A stretch of 64,000 nucleotides of DNA, from positions 24,652 to 88,651 of the forward strand of contig PABI01000179.1 in the NCBI GenBank assembly GCA_002699125.1, read 5' to 3'. Positions 24,136 to 32,295 of this stretch are shown piece by piece. Numbering within the stretch: the first letter of the stretch is position 1; every line of letters begins with the position of its first letter. Source of the DNA: Anaerolineaceae bacterium. GTDB lineage: Bacteria; Chloroflexota; Anaerolineae; Promineifilales; Promineifilaceae. The translations under genes and the position numbers were made by a program. The notes under the pieces are model-generated. The model saw only the letters and a list, made by a program, of their open reading frames with translations, was not told the origin of the DNA and did no database searches.

Positions 24136-24903
24136 CTAATCGAAATGGAAGCCCATTGCCTCCAGCGTTTGGCGCAGGTGTGGGCGGCGGGGTGTATTCA
24201 AACGGCTGGCAATGGGTCCGCTCCAGGCGGCCGTATGCTGGTTGCGCTGGCCGTAGAACGCTGCCAGCTCCCCATCATAGTCGGCAATCAGCGGACGCGG
24301 ATCGTCCTCACTGTACGCTTCATGGTGAATGATTAGCTCCTCTGGCAGGCGTGGTTTCAGCGATTTTGTGCCCAATGGCGCTTGCGGCCAGCCGATGCTC
24401 ATGCCATACACCATATAAACGCCGGGGGGAAAGCCCAGCAAATCAGCCACTTTTTGCGGATGGTTACGCATGCCGCCAATCATCACTGCGCCCAGGCCAA
24501 ATGATTCTGCGGCCGTTTGCACCGACATCCCCACCAGCGCCGCATCCACCGTAGCTACCAGCGTGGTTTCCAACGACTTAGCCAGCGGTTGGCCATGCAT
24601 TTCGCCGGCAATTTCCAGCCGGTTGAGATCGGCCAAAAAGCCCACAAAAACATCACACTGTTCGATGTGGCGCTGGTTGCCGGCCAGTTCTGCCAACCTT
24701 TGCCGCGTTTCCGGGCTGCGCACCACGATAATGCTGTAGGTTTGCATGTTGCTGCTGGTGGGAGAACGGCGCGCCGCGTTTAGAATAGCGTTGAGCATTT
24801 CGTCAGGCACCGGTTTGTCAATAAAGGCCCGCACCGAGGCGTGTTGATTGAGTGTTTGGGTACCGGCCGTTTCGTACAAATCTGTCTCTTCTCTAATCGT
24901 CAT
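24136..24903 (-). CDS. NfsA-type NADPH-dependent flavin oxidoreductase (nitroreductase family)
   Basis: 255 residues. The N-terminal HASVRAFIDKPVPDEMLNAI and PTSSNMQTYSIIVV are the FMN-binding features of the NfsA/FRP subgroup; the IGGMRNHPQKVADLLG helix and GMSIGWPQ are also typical. It reduces nitroaromatics, quinones or flavins in the cytoplasm with NADPH. It is divergent from the promoter at 24968-24996, whose operators lie in the shared region, so it might be co-regulated with the hydrolase at 25153 (inference). Confidence 0.88.
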   Translation of the reverse strand: MTIREETDLYETAGTQTLNQHASVRAFIDKPVPDEMLNAILNAARRSPTSSNMQTYSIIVVRSPETRQRLAELAGNQRHIEQCDVFVGFLADLNRLEIAGEMHGQPLAKSLETTLVATVDAALVGMSVQTAAESFGLGAVMIGGMRNHPQKVADLLGFPPGVYMVYGMSIGWPQAPLGTKSLKPRLPEELIIHHEAYSEDDPRPLIADYDGELAAFYGQRNQHTAAWSGPIASRLNTPRRPHLRQTLEAMGFHFD

Positions 24904-24962
24904 AAATTTCCCTCTCGACTTTGTTGGATGCAGTGACCCACCCGGTTTCTTACGGCAAAACC

Positions 24963-24996
24963 TAGACTTGACAGTCTAGACCTGATGGTCTATAAT
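24963..24996 (+). promoter_or_regulatory. Consensus sigma-70 promoter with two TetR-type operators
   Basis: A perfect -35 TTGACA (24968-24973) and -10 TATAAT (24991-24996) are separated by 17 bp. The dyads TAGACT-TGAC-AGTCTA (24963-24978) and TAGACC-TGAT-GGTCTA (24977-24992) abut and cover both hexamers. TAGAC-N6-GTCTA dyads are typical of NemR/TetR-family repressors. Transcription would begin near 25003. Confidence 0.8.
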
Positions 24997-25002
24997 ATTG
25001 CT

Positions 25003-25086
25003 CGTTGCTTCACTCCGCGATTTGACAACAAAAAACAACTATTTCTATCGATTTTAGCAAGTCCCAAACCTTTTGGGGCTTTTTTT
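25003..25086 (+). ncRNA. Candidate attenuated leader or small RNA (~84 nt) ending in a terminator
   Basis: Starting from the predicted start point near 25003 and ending at a rho-independent terminator: stem 25060-25068 with 25072-25080 (9 pairs, one G-T), 3-nt loop, then seven T. This lies 67 nt before the hydrolase start codon, so the terminator must be bypassed for expression. No known riboswitch consensus was recognised. It could be a regulated attenuator or a stand-alone small RNA. Confidence 0.5.
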
Positions 25087-25138
25087 ACGCAAACCACAAC
25101 AACTCTTTGGAAAACATTAAGACTAGCGTGGTTTGCGT
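25087..25138 (+). promoter_or_regulatory. Second leader hairpin next to the ribosome site
   Basis: ACGCAAACCAC (25087-25097) pairs perfectly with GTGGTTTGCGT (25128-25138), an 11-bp stem. It begins directly after the terminator T-run and ends 2 nt before the AGGAGG of the hydrolase gene. It could compete with the terminator or gate translation. Confidence 0.5.
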
Positions 25139-25152
25139 TTAGGAGGTGGGAA

Positions 25153-26295
25153 ATGAATCTTCCCCTGGGTTATCAACAATTTCATAAAGAAAGTTTCTTC
25201 AATTATCAGATGAATCGACTTCATGCATTGGGCTATGCCCGGCAGGCAGACATTGAAAAAGCGGCCGGCCGGATTAAAACGCGGGCCGATTATGTGCAGG
25301 CGTTTACCCGGCTAGCGACGGAGGCAAAGGCAGACGGCCGTAGCAAAAATGCCGCCTTCTACCTGCGCGCCGCTGAATTTTTTGCCGAGCACAATTCGCC
25401 GCAAAGAAAGGCGATCTACCAGGAGTTCCACGAAACGTTTTACGAAGCGTTCGCCAATGAAGGCATCACCCGGCATGAAGTTCCCTACAACGGCAGCTTT
25501 TTACCAGCGATGGAACCAGAAGCGGCCGTTCAACCGACCAAAGGCACCATTCTGCTCTTTGGCGGCTTTGATTCGCTAATCGAGGAATTTTTTGTCATCT
25601 GGAAATTTTTTGCCCAGGCAGGTTACCGCGTCATTGCCTTTGAAGGACCGGGGCAAGGCGGCGCACGGCAGCTTTACGGCCACGCCTTTGACCACGATTA
25701 TGAAAAACCGATTGGTGCGATTTTGGATTATTTCACTATTGAAGCCGCCACGCTCATCGGCATTTCTATGGGCGGTTATTGGGACATTCGCGCCGCCGCC
25801 TACGAAGACCGCATCAAGCAGGTCGTCGCCTGGTCGCCAGTGTATGATTGGCTGGAGCAAGTACCAGGCTTTGTACAAGCGCTCGTCAGGCAGCTGGTAA
25901 AGTTTGAAGGGTTTATGAACGCCACCATTCGCCTGCGGATGCGCCTGTTTCCCATTCTGGACCACGCCGTGAACCAGGCAATGTACATGGTGAAAAAAGA
26001 TCAACCGATGGATGCCGTCCGCTGGCTGCTGGGGATGAACAAGCAGCACATCAGCAGCGACAAAGTAACGCAGGATGTACTGCTTGTAGGCGGCGAAAAC
26101 GATAGTTTCCAGCCGGTGAAACTGCTGCGCAAGCAGGAAAAAGCATTAACCAACGCCCGTTCGGTCACCACAAAAATCTTCACCAAAGACCAACACGCCG
26201 ACATGCACTGCCAGATGGGCAATCTCATGCTAGCCATGAGCGAAATCGAAGCCTGGATCCGCGAAAAGCAAGTTCAGACACGCGCCGTAATTTGA
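25153..26295 (+). CDS. Alpha/beta hydrolase
   Basis: 380 residues. The nucleophile elbow is GISMGGYW (catalytic Ser), the oxyanion region is ILLFGGFDSLIEEF, and a late acid/His pair is seen as VGGENDSFQP and DQHADMHCQMG. The size and N-terminal helical region resemble serine aminopeptidase/2,6-dihydropseudooxynicotine-hydrolase-like members; the substrate is unknown. The ATG at 25153 has AGGAGG 6 nt upstream; frames starting at 24985 run through the promoter and terminator and are rejected. Expression appears controlled by TetR-type operators and an attenuator-like leader. Confidence 0.87.
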   Translation: MNLPLGYQQFHKESFFNYQMNRLHALGYARQADIEKAAGRIKTRADYVQAFTRLATEAKADGRSKNAAFYLRAAEFFAEHNSPQRKAIYQEFHETFYEAFANEGITRHEVPYNGSFLPAMEPEAAVQPTKGTILLFGGFDSLIEEFFVIWKFFAQAGYRVIAFEGPGQGGARQLYGHAFDHDYEKPIGAILDYFTIEAATLIGISMGGYWDIRAAAYEDRIKQVVAWSPVYDWLEQVPGFVQALVRQLVKFEGFMNATIRLRMRLFPILDHAVNQAMYMVKKDQPMDAVRWLLGMNKQHISSDKVTQDVLLVGGENDSFQPVKLLRKQEKALTNARSVTTKIFTKDQHADMHCQMGNLMLAMSEIEAWIREKQVQTRAVI

Positions 26296-26302
26296 AAGCC
26301 AA

Positions 26303-26347
26303 TGACGCGTGAAGCATGACCAAATTTGAGTCACGTTTCACGCGTCA
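26303..26347. repeat. GCGTGAAAC-family hairpin (copy 2)
   Basis: TGACGCGTGAAGCATGA (26303-26319) and TCACGTTTCACGCGTCA (26331-26347) pair at 15 of 17 positions around an 11-nt loop. It lies at the convergent junction of the hydrolase and the EamA transporter. Related to 2573-2606 and 32227-32276. Confidence 0.6.
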
Positions 26348-26384
26348 CGCATCATTCCGTCGCAAACTCGAAACCTCCCAACTG

Positions 26385-27341
26385 TTAGGTAACGGCCGTT
26401 CGTACCCGACTCCCGCGCAACCTTAAGAACACAACCCCTCCCAAAATCAATAAGCTGCCGCCAATTTGCAGGCCAGTGAGCTGTTCCCCCAGTAAAAAGT
26501 AGGCCAGAACGGCCGTAAACGCCGGTTCCGTCGTCAAAATGAGATTGGCTACGCTGGAGGGCAGCAGGCTCAAACTGGTATTGTACAGGCCAAACCCGGC
26601 CACGGTGGGACCAGCCGCCAGCAAAATGAGCACGCCCCACCCTGCCCAGGCGTTGCCAAACCAGAATAGATCGGTGGGTGCAGCCATCGTCCCCAACACC
26701 ACCTCCCCCGGCAGCAAATTTACCAGCAGAAAAAAGATCGCGGCAAAGCCAAACACGTACAGCAGCGTCGTCCACGGGTTCAGGCCGCGCTGCGCCGCCG
26801 AGCGCCCCATCAAGCTGTAGACGGCATAGCCCAACCCGGCCAGCGTGCCAGTGAGAATGCCCACCAGGTTGTGCTCCCAGGCAGCCGGGTCCAGCGCCTC
26901 GGCCACCAGCACGCAGCCCGCCAGGCAGAGCACAACCGCCACCAGCTTGGCCCCATCCAGCCGCTCCTTGAGCAGCCAGCGGGCCAGCAGCGCTGTAAAC
27001 GCCGCCGAGCTGTAGACCAGCACCGTGGCCACCGCCGCCCCATTCAGCGCTACGGACAGCGTCCAAAGCCCGTTGAACACGGCAAACAGCAGGCCGTAGC
27101 CAAACAAGTATGGCAGATGACGGCGCGGCAGGCGCAGGAGCGAGGCTCGACGCAGCCGCAGCACCAGCAGCAGCGTTAGCACCACAAAGAAGCTGCGCCA
27201 AAAGGCCAGCAGCAGTGGGGGAATGTGGTAGGTTTCTGTTAGATAACGGATGAATACGGCCGTTGTCGACAATATCGCCGAACTGGCCAGGGCAACCAGG
27301 TAACCCTGGGCGGTTGTGTCTTCTTGAGTTGTGATGGACAT
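26385..27341 (-). CDS. EamA/DMT-superfamily transporter
   Basis: 318 residues forming ten membrane helices as two EamA repeats, for example SSAILSTTAVFIRYLTE opening the first half and GLGYAVYSLMGRSAAQRG opening the second. Such exporters move amino acids, nucleotides or drug-like metabolites; the substrate cannot be told. The C-terminus ends RVRTAVT, where TAV comes from an ACGGCCGT octamer immediately before the stop. A longer frame on the same strand (26338-27375) is a shadow in another phase. Confidence 0.9.
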   Translation of the reverse strand: MSITTQEDTTAQGYLVALASSAILSTTAVFIRYLTETYHIPPLLLAFWRSFFVVLTLLLVLRLRRASLLRLPRRHLPYLFGYGLLFAVFNGLWTLSVALNGAAVATVLVYSSAAFTALLARWLLKERLDGAKLVAVVLCLAGCVLVAEALDPAAWEHNLVGILTGTLAGLGYAVYSLMGRSAAQRGLNPWTTLLYVFGFAAIFFLLVNLLPGEVVLGTMAAPTDLFWFGNAWAGWGVLILLAAGPTVAGFGLYNTSLSLLPSSVANLILTTEPAFTAVLAYFLLGEQLTGLQIGGSLLILGGVVFLRLRGSRVRTAVT

Positions 27342-27412
27342 TAGGGAATTGTAGAGGAAATACGGCCGTTGCCAACGAAAAAATGGCCCAAACTATTCAG
27401 ACCAAAAACAAT

Positions 27413-27488
27413 CCGCAGATTTCGCAAGCAAATTGAAGGCAAAAAAAATCTGCGTCAATCTGCAAGCGCATTCTGGGCCAATCTGCGG
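27413..27488. repeat. GCAGATT/AATCTGC word-array palindrome (copy 1)
   Basis: Starts CCGCAGATTTCGCA and ends with AATCTGCGTCAATCTGC and AATCTGCGG, forming an imperfect palindrome after the ABC permease stop (minus strand). A second array of this type lies at 48305-48350. Confidence 0.55.
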
Positions 27489-27503
27489 ATAAAAAAGAAA
27501 ATC

Positions 27504-28688
27504 TTATTGACTCCGCCGGCGCGTCACCACATCAAAAATGACGGCAAGTGCCAGCACCAATGCTCTCACGATGTATTGGTAGGAAATATCAATTTGCATC
27601 AAGTTCATGCCGCTGGTCAGTGAGGTCATGATCAGCGCACCAATGAGCGAGCCTACAACGTTGCCCACACCTCCGGCGGCCGACACGCCGCCGACAAAGG
27701 CCGCGGCAATGGCATCCAGCTCAAACAGCGTTCCCGCCGTGGTGGTCGCCGAGCGTAGACGTGAGGCATAAAGAATACCCGACAGCGCTGCCAGCATCCC
27801 CATCGAACCAAAAACAACGTGCGTGATGCGCTTGACGCTGATGCCGCTCAATTCGGCCGCTTCCGGATTGCCACCGACTGCGTAGATATGCCGGCCCAGC
27901 ACCGTTTTTGTGGTCATGAAATGGTAGAAGAGAACCACAATGAGGATGATAACGGCCGTCCATGAAAGCCCCTGATACCCGGCCAAAATCCAGGCAACAC
28001 CACCGATTAAAATGGAGATGAAAACCTGTTTCAGAATAAACAAGGGCGTCGACAGCCCCTCAAAACCCTGCTTGTGCATCGTTCGCCGTGAAATAAGTTC
28101 ACCAGAAACAAACAGAATAATGCCCAGCAGCCCCAGAAGCAGCGTCACTTTGTGCATCTCCGGCAAGATACCGATGTCGGGAATATCAGGAACAAAGCCG
28201 TTGCCGATGGCCACAAAAACATCGTTGGAAATAATAATTGTGCCGGTTGTCCGCGTGGCAAGCTGTAACGCGCCTCGGTAACCCAACCAGCCGGCCAATG
28301 TGGCTACAAATGCCGGAATACCTAGCTCTGCTACCAGGGAAGAGGTAAGCAAACCGGCTAAAATCCCCAACCCCAACACAAAAGCAATGGCCAGGTAGAC
28401 CGGCCAGCCCCAGGAAGCCAAAACAATGGCCGCCACCGCACCCAGAAAGCCGGCCAAAAAACCAACTGACAAATCAATGTGGCGAATCACAATCACCAGG
28501 GTCATGCCTACGGCTAACACAGCAATGTAACCGGTCTGGTTTACCAGATTCACTAAATTTCTAGAGGAAATAAATAAGCCGTCGGTGGTAACGGCAAAAA
28601 CCCCCATAATGACAAATAAAGCGATGAACATGGCATATTCACGAATGTTCTCGCGCAATAATTTCCGTGCCTCATCAAAAAATGACAT
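27504..28688 (-). CDS. Sugar ABC transporter permease (GguB/XylH-like)
   Basis: 394 residues with about ten membrane helices. The family hallmark is the EAA-like loop VVGGNPEAAELSGISVKR, seen here as YAVGGNPEAAELSGISVK, and the LTSGMNLMQIDISYQYIV tail. It forms the membrane channel for a ChvE/XylF-type sugar importer. The operon order is binding protein, ATPase, permease, with 20 bp between ATPase and permease. The similarity pattern to multiple-sugar (ChvE-GguA-GguB) systems is stronger than to ribose systems (inference). Confidence 0.93.
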   Translation of the reverse strand: MSFFDEARKLLRENIREYAMFIALFVIMGVFAVTTDGLFISSRNLVNLVNQTGYIAVLAVGMTLVIVIRHIDLSVGFLAGFLGAVAAIVLASWGWPVYLAIAFVLGLGILAGLLTSSLVAELGIPAFVATLAGWLGYRGALQLATRTTGTIIISNDVFVAIGNGFVPDIPDIGILPEMHKVTLLLGLLGIILFVSGELISRRTMHKQGFEGLSTPLFILKQVFISILIGGVAWILAGYQGLSWTAVIILIVVLFYHFMTTKTVLGRHIYAVGGNPEAAELSGISVKRITHVVFGSMGMLAALSGILYASRLRSATTTAGTLFELDAIAAAFVGGVSAAGGVGNVVGSLIGALIMTSLTSGMNLMQIDISYQYIVRALVLALAVIFDVVTRRRSQ

Positions 28689-28707
28689 CTAGAGCCTCCC
28701 TGCGTCG

Positions 28708-29502
28708 TTAAATAGCTGTGCGTTCGGCGAAGTCATCGCGCGCGCCAATCATGTAGGCAACAACACGTTCGCGAAACTCATGAATGTCACCTTCTACCGG
28801 TTGGTCGGATACTTTGCGTCCCTGGCGGAGGACAATCATACGATCGCTTACCTGATAGATATCTTCCAAACGGTGACTGATAATAATGATTGAAGAGCCC
28901 TGCGCCTTGAGTTCGCGCACCAGTTCCAGCACCTTGTCTATGGCCGCCACGCTTAAAGCGGCCGTTGGCTCATCCATAATGATGACCTTGGCATCGAAAG
29001 CGGTGGCCCGAGCAATGGCTACCGCCTGACGCTGGCCGCCAGACAATCGCTCCACTTTTTGCCGCACAGAGGGGATATTGATCTTGAGCCGATCCAGCAG
29101 ACTTTTGGTTTCCTGCTCCATATGGCGGAAATTCATCACCTTTATCGGACCCAGGTTTAATTGCACGACTTCACGACCCATGAATACATTGGCAACCACA
29201 TCGAGGTTGTTGGATAAAGCATAATCCTGGTAAACCATCTCGATTCCCTGGCGGCGGGCGTCCATCGGGTTGGAAAAGTTTGTCTTATTCCCTTCAATGA
29301 GAATGTCGCCTTCGTCAGGGTGGTAGGCGCCGCTGAGCACTTTCATCAGAGTGGACTTACCGGCGGCATTGTCACCCACCAAGCCTAACACCTCATTTTG
29401 ATGGAGTGTCAAGGTTACACCGCGCAGCGCCTGAACAGCACCGAAGTTCTTCTTGATGTCACGCATTTCGACGACTGGAGTTCGTTCTGAGGTTTCTTGC
29501 AT
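28708..29502 (-). CDS. Sugar ABC transporter ATP-binding protein (GguA/XylG-like), single domain
   Basis: Walker A is VGDNAAGKSTLMK, the signature is RLSGGQRQAVAIAR, Walker B is VIIMDEPTAALS and the switch is IIIISHRLED. It is only about 264 residues with one ATPase domain, whereas many sugar importers of this class (XylG, GguA) carry two fused domains; it would have to dimerise. The ATG at 29502 is preferred; upstream frames to 29568 run through a hairpin (29534-29559) and begin inside it. Second gene of the operon. Confidence 0.92.
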   Translation of the reverse strand: MQETSERTPVVEMRDIKKNFGAVQALRGVTLTLHQNEVLGLVGDNAAGKSTLMKVLSGAYHPDEGDILIEGNKTNFSNPMDARRQGIEMVYQDYALSNNLDVVANVFMGREVVQLNLGPIKVMNFRHMEQETKSLLDRLKINIPSVRQKVERLSGGQRQAVAIARATAFDAKVIIMDEPTAALSVAAIDKVLELVRELKAQGSSIIIISHRLEDIYQVSDRMIVLRQGRKVSDQPVEGDIHEFRERVVAYMIGARDDFAERTAI

Positions 29503-29533
29503 ACTCTTGCCCTTCTGCTTGATGATAAAAGAA

Positions 29534-29559
29534 ATGGTGCTGGGGGGTCCCAGCACCAT
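29534..29559 (-). terminator. Intercistronic hairpin between binding protein and ATPase genes
   Basis: ATGGTGCTGGG (29534-29544) pairs with CCCAGCACCAT (29549-29559), an 11-bp perfect stem with a 4-nt loop, followed on the minus strand by a T-rich stretch. It is a typical partial terminator or mRNA-stabilising stem that raises binding-protein levels above transporter levels. Confidence 0.75.
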
Positions 29560-29580
29560 TTTACTCAAAAACTTTAGCGC

Positions 29581-31839
29581 TTATTCATCGATACCGGTGA
29601 ACTCGTCAGCCGGCCAGTAACCAGAGTCGATGATCGCCTCAACGACGTTGTCCTGGTCAACGGTGATGACCTCAGACGGTTGGGCCGGTACTTCGGTGGC
29701 ACCGTTATCATACATGGTTGTCTCCGGTGGCGTCTCGCCATTCAAGAAGGCAATGGCGGCATTGATGGCATCAGAAACCAGAGTACGGACATCTTTCAGC
29801 ACGGTCATAGACTGCTTACCATCGATGATGTATTGCACAGAGGCGACCTCAGCATCCTGACCGGTGACCACGTAGCTGCTCACGTCTGCATCAGCGGCGA
29901 ATGTATCCGCGATAGACCGGGCCGTGCCGTCATTGGGGGCCAGGATGAACACATCGCCTTTGTCCTCGGCAGAAGCGGCCGTCAGGTTAGCTTCGGCCAG
30001 GTTGCGGGCGACGTTAAAGTCCCACTCGGTGGTGATCTGGCCAATGATGTCGGCCATCTCTTCCCGCGTCAGTTCGGCCGTGTCCTGCAAAGCAACCGCG
30101 GCATTAGAGTTGACAATGTAGAACGTGCCGTCGGCGATCTTGGGCTGCAACACGTTCCAGGCACCTTCAAAGAACAGGAAGGCGTTATTGTCTGAGGCGG
30201 CACCAGCGTACAGGTACAACGGATTGTCTGTGCCGGTAGCGTTGTCTACCAGGTATTGTGCCTGGGCTTCGCCTACAGCCACGCTGTCGAAGGTGACGTA
30301 GTAATCAACGGCGTCCGTCTCGCGAATCAGCCGGTCGTAGGAAATGACGCGCACGCCGGCAGCGGCGGCGGCCTCAGCGGCGGCGGCGGCGGCGGTGGCA
30401 TCATGCGGCGTAATGATGATCACTTCCACACCACGGGTGATCAGGTCCTGCACGTTGGCCAGTTCTCGGGCAGAATCCCCTTCGCTGAACAGAATTTCAA
30501 CTTCGTAACCGGCTTCTTCAAACGCTTCGCGGAAGCGGGTCTCGTCCTGAATCCAGCGCGGCTCGTCCCGTGTGGGCAGCACAACGCCTACGGAACCGGT
30601 CAGTTCTGCGCTGGGTTCTTCGACTTCTTCGGATCCCATATCTTCAAGACCGGTGAATTCATCGGCAGGCCAGTAGCCAGAGTCGATAACGGCCGAAACC
30701 ACATTGCTTTGGTCAACGGTAACAACTTCAGATGGCTGGGCCGGTACTTCGATGGCACCGTTGTCGTACGTTGTGGTTTGCGGCGGGGTGTTACCTTCAA
30801 GATAAGCGATGGCGGCGTTGATAGCGTCAGCAACCAGGGTGCGCACATCTTTCAGCACGGTCATCGACTGCTTACCGTCGATGATGTACTGCACGGAGGC
30901 GACCTCAGCATCCTGACCGGTGACGATGTAACTGCTTACATCCGCGTCAGCAGCGAAGGTATCGGCGATGGCGCGGGCCGTGCCGTCATTGGGGGCCAGA
31001 ATGAACACATCGCCTTTGTCCTCGGCAGAAGCGGCTGTCAGGTTAGCTTCGGCCAGGTTGCGGGCAGTGTCAAAGTCCCATTCGGTGGTGATCTGGCCAA
31101 TGATGTCGGCCATCTGCTCCCGGCTTAGCTCTGCCTGGTCTTGCAAAGCAGTGGCTTGCTCAGAGTTGACAACGTAGAAAGTACCGTCGGCAATCTTGGG
31201 CTGCAATACGTTCCAGGCGCCTTCAAAGAACAGGAAGGCGTTATTGTCTGAGGCGGCACCAGCGTACAGGTACAACGGATTGTCTGTGCCGGTGGCGTTA
31301 TCCACCAGGTATTGTGCCTGGGCTTCGCCTACTGCCACACTGTCGAAGGTGACGTAGTAATCGACGGCGTCCGTTTCACGAATCAGCCGGTCGTAGGAAA
31401 TGACGCGCACACCGGCATCGGCAGCGGCTTCTGCGGCTGCGGCTGCGGCGGTGGCATCATGCGGCGTAATGATGATCACTTCTACTCCACGGGTGATCAA
31501 ATCCTGCACGTTGGCCAGCTCTCGGCCAGAATCGCCTTCGCTGAAGAGAATTTCAACTTCGTAGCCAGCGTCCTCAAAGGCTTCGCGGAAGCGGGTCTCG
31601 TCCTGAATCCAGCGCGGCTCGTCCCGTGTGGGCAAGACCACACCAACAGAACCGGAGAGTTCTGCGGCCGGCGGTTCTTCTACTTCTGGTTCCTCTGCTT
31701 CTGTTTCTTCTGTGGTTGGGGCAGCTTCTTCAGGCGTTGGCGTCGCTTCCTCTGCGCCTCCACAAGCTGTAAAGGCAAATAAAGACAGACCAAACAACGC
31801 AATGAGCGTTAAAAGTGTGCGAAAATATTTCTTACCCAT
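29581..31839 (-). CDS. Tandem-duplicated ChvE-type sugar-binding lipoprotein (two fused SBP domains)
   Basis: 752 residues from the ATG at 31839, which has an AAGGAG site. A lipoprotein signal (lipobox Cys26 in FAFTACGG) is followed by a Glu/Thr/Pro-rich linker and then two complete periplasmic binding protein units of 340-352 residues, about 61-412 and 413-752, each with GVVLPTRDEPRWIQD, SYDRLIRETDAVDYYV and TGQDAEVASVQYIIDGKQ. They differ at only about 8-9% of positions by eye. The repeat period is 1056 bp at the DNA level, and even the linker is partly duplicated (EEVEEPSAEL versus EVEEPPAAEL). Normal binding proteins of this class are single units, so this looks like an in-frame tandem duplication giving two sugar sites per anchored protein. 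The gene heads the operon. Confidence 0.93.
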   Translation of the reverse strand: MGKKYFRTLLTLIALFGLSLFAFTACGGAEEATPTPEEAAPTTEETEAEEPEVEEPPAAELSGSVGVVLPTRDEPRWIQDETRFREAFEDAGYEVEILFSEGDSGRELANVQDLITRGVEVIIITPHDATAAAAAAEAAADAGVRVISYDRLIRETDAVDYYVTFDSVAVGEAQAQYLVDNATGTDNPLYLYAGAASDNNAFLFFEGAWNVLQPKIADGTFYVVNSEQATALQDQAELSREQMADIIGQITTEWDFDTARNLAEANLTAASAEDKGDVFILAPNDGTARAIADTFAADADVSSYIVTGQDAEVASVQYIIDGKQSMTVLKDVRTLVADAINAAIAYLEGNTPPQTTTYDNGAIEVPAQPSEVVTVDQSNVVSAVIDSGYWPADEFTGLEDMGSEEVEEPSAELTGSVGVVLPTRDEPRWIQDETRFREAFEEAGYEVEILFSEGDSARELANVQDLITRGVEVIIITPHDATAAAAAAEAAAAAGVRVISYDRLIRETDAVDYYVTFDSVAVGEAQAQYLVDNATGTDNPLYLYAGAASDNNAFLFFEGAWNVLQPKIADGTFYIVNSNAAVALQDTAELTREEMADIIGQITTEWDFNVARNLAEANLTAASAEDKGDVFILAPNDGTARSIADTFAADADVSSYVVTGQDAEVASVQYIIDGKQSMTVLKDVRTLVSDAINAAIAFLNGETPPETTMYDNGATEVPAQPSEVITVDQDNVVEAIIDSGYWPADEFTGIDE

Positions 31840-32226
31840 TTTCTTCTCCTTAATTGTAATTATATACCGGGAAGTTCTATCGATCATTTTGATTTTGCTA
31901 TACACCACCTCCTCTATTTAGCATTCTCCTATGTATGTCGGCTCCGATGTGTACATTTAGGTATATTAACTATACTCCTCCCGCAAACGGCCGTTCAATA
32001 CAGTTTCCGCCATATGTGTGACACAAATGTGACATTTTTCATGCAATTTTAACAATGGGGTTTGGTTTACGGCCGTTTAATGTGTACAAATCTTCAATTT
32101 ATGCGTTTTGTGGGAATTTATGTTGCCAAGGCAAACAGTGGATAACATGGTAATGTCAAGAAGATTGCGCAAAATGTTTCTGTTACAGGTAAAAGTCTCT
32201 GGGAAGTTTCGGATACTGGCAAAAAA
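31840..32226. other. Upstream region of the sugar ABC operon
   Basis: 387 bp without a convincing gene. Two exact ACGGCCGT octamers lie at 31987-31994 and about 32071-32078, and a TGTGACACAAATGTGACA direct repeat is near 32017. No clear consensus promoter was found on the minus strand. Confidence 0.4.
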
Positions 32227-32276
32227 GATGCGTGAAACGTGGCTGCGTTTTGATCACGCACCCCGTTTCACGCATC
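32227..32276. repeat. GCGTGAAAC-family hairpin (copy 3)
   Basis: GATGCGTGAAACG (32227-32239) pairs perfectly with CGTTTCACGCATC (32264-32276). It lies 20 bp past the stop of the minus-strand GWAEG-repeat gene, so it could serve as that gene's 3' stem. Confidence 0.65.
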
Positions 32277-32295
32277 ATATTTACGTTAGCTTGCG

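Noticed and set aside
26338..27375. 345-residue frame on the minus strand over the EamA gene
   Set aside because: It has a Gly/Ala/Arg-rich composition with no domain and covers the EamA frame (26385-27341), which has ten clear membrane helices.
30256..31128. 290-residue plus-strand frame across the tandem sugar-binding gene
   Set aside because: It is antisense to the strongly supported lipoprotein, shows the same repeat as an echo, and has no ribosome site or domain.
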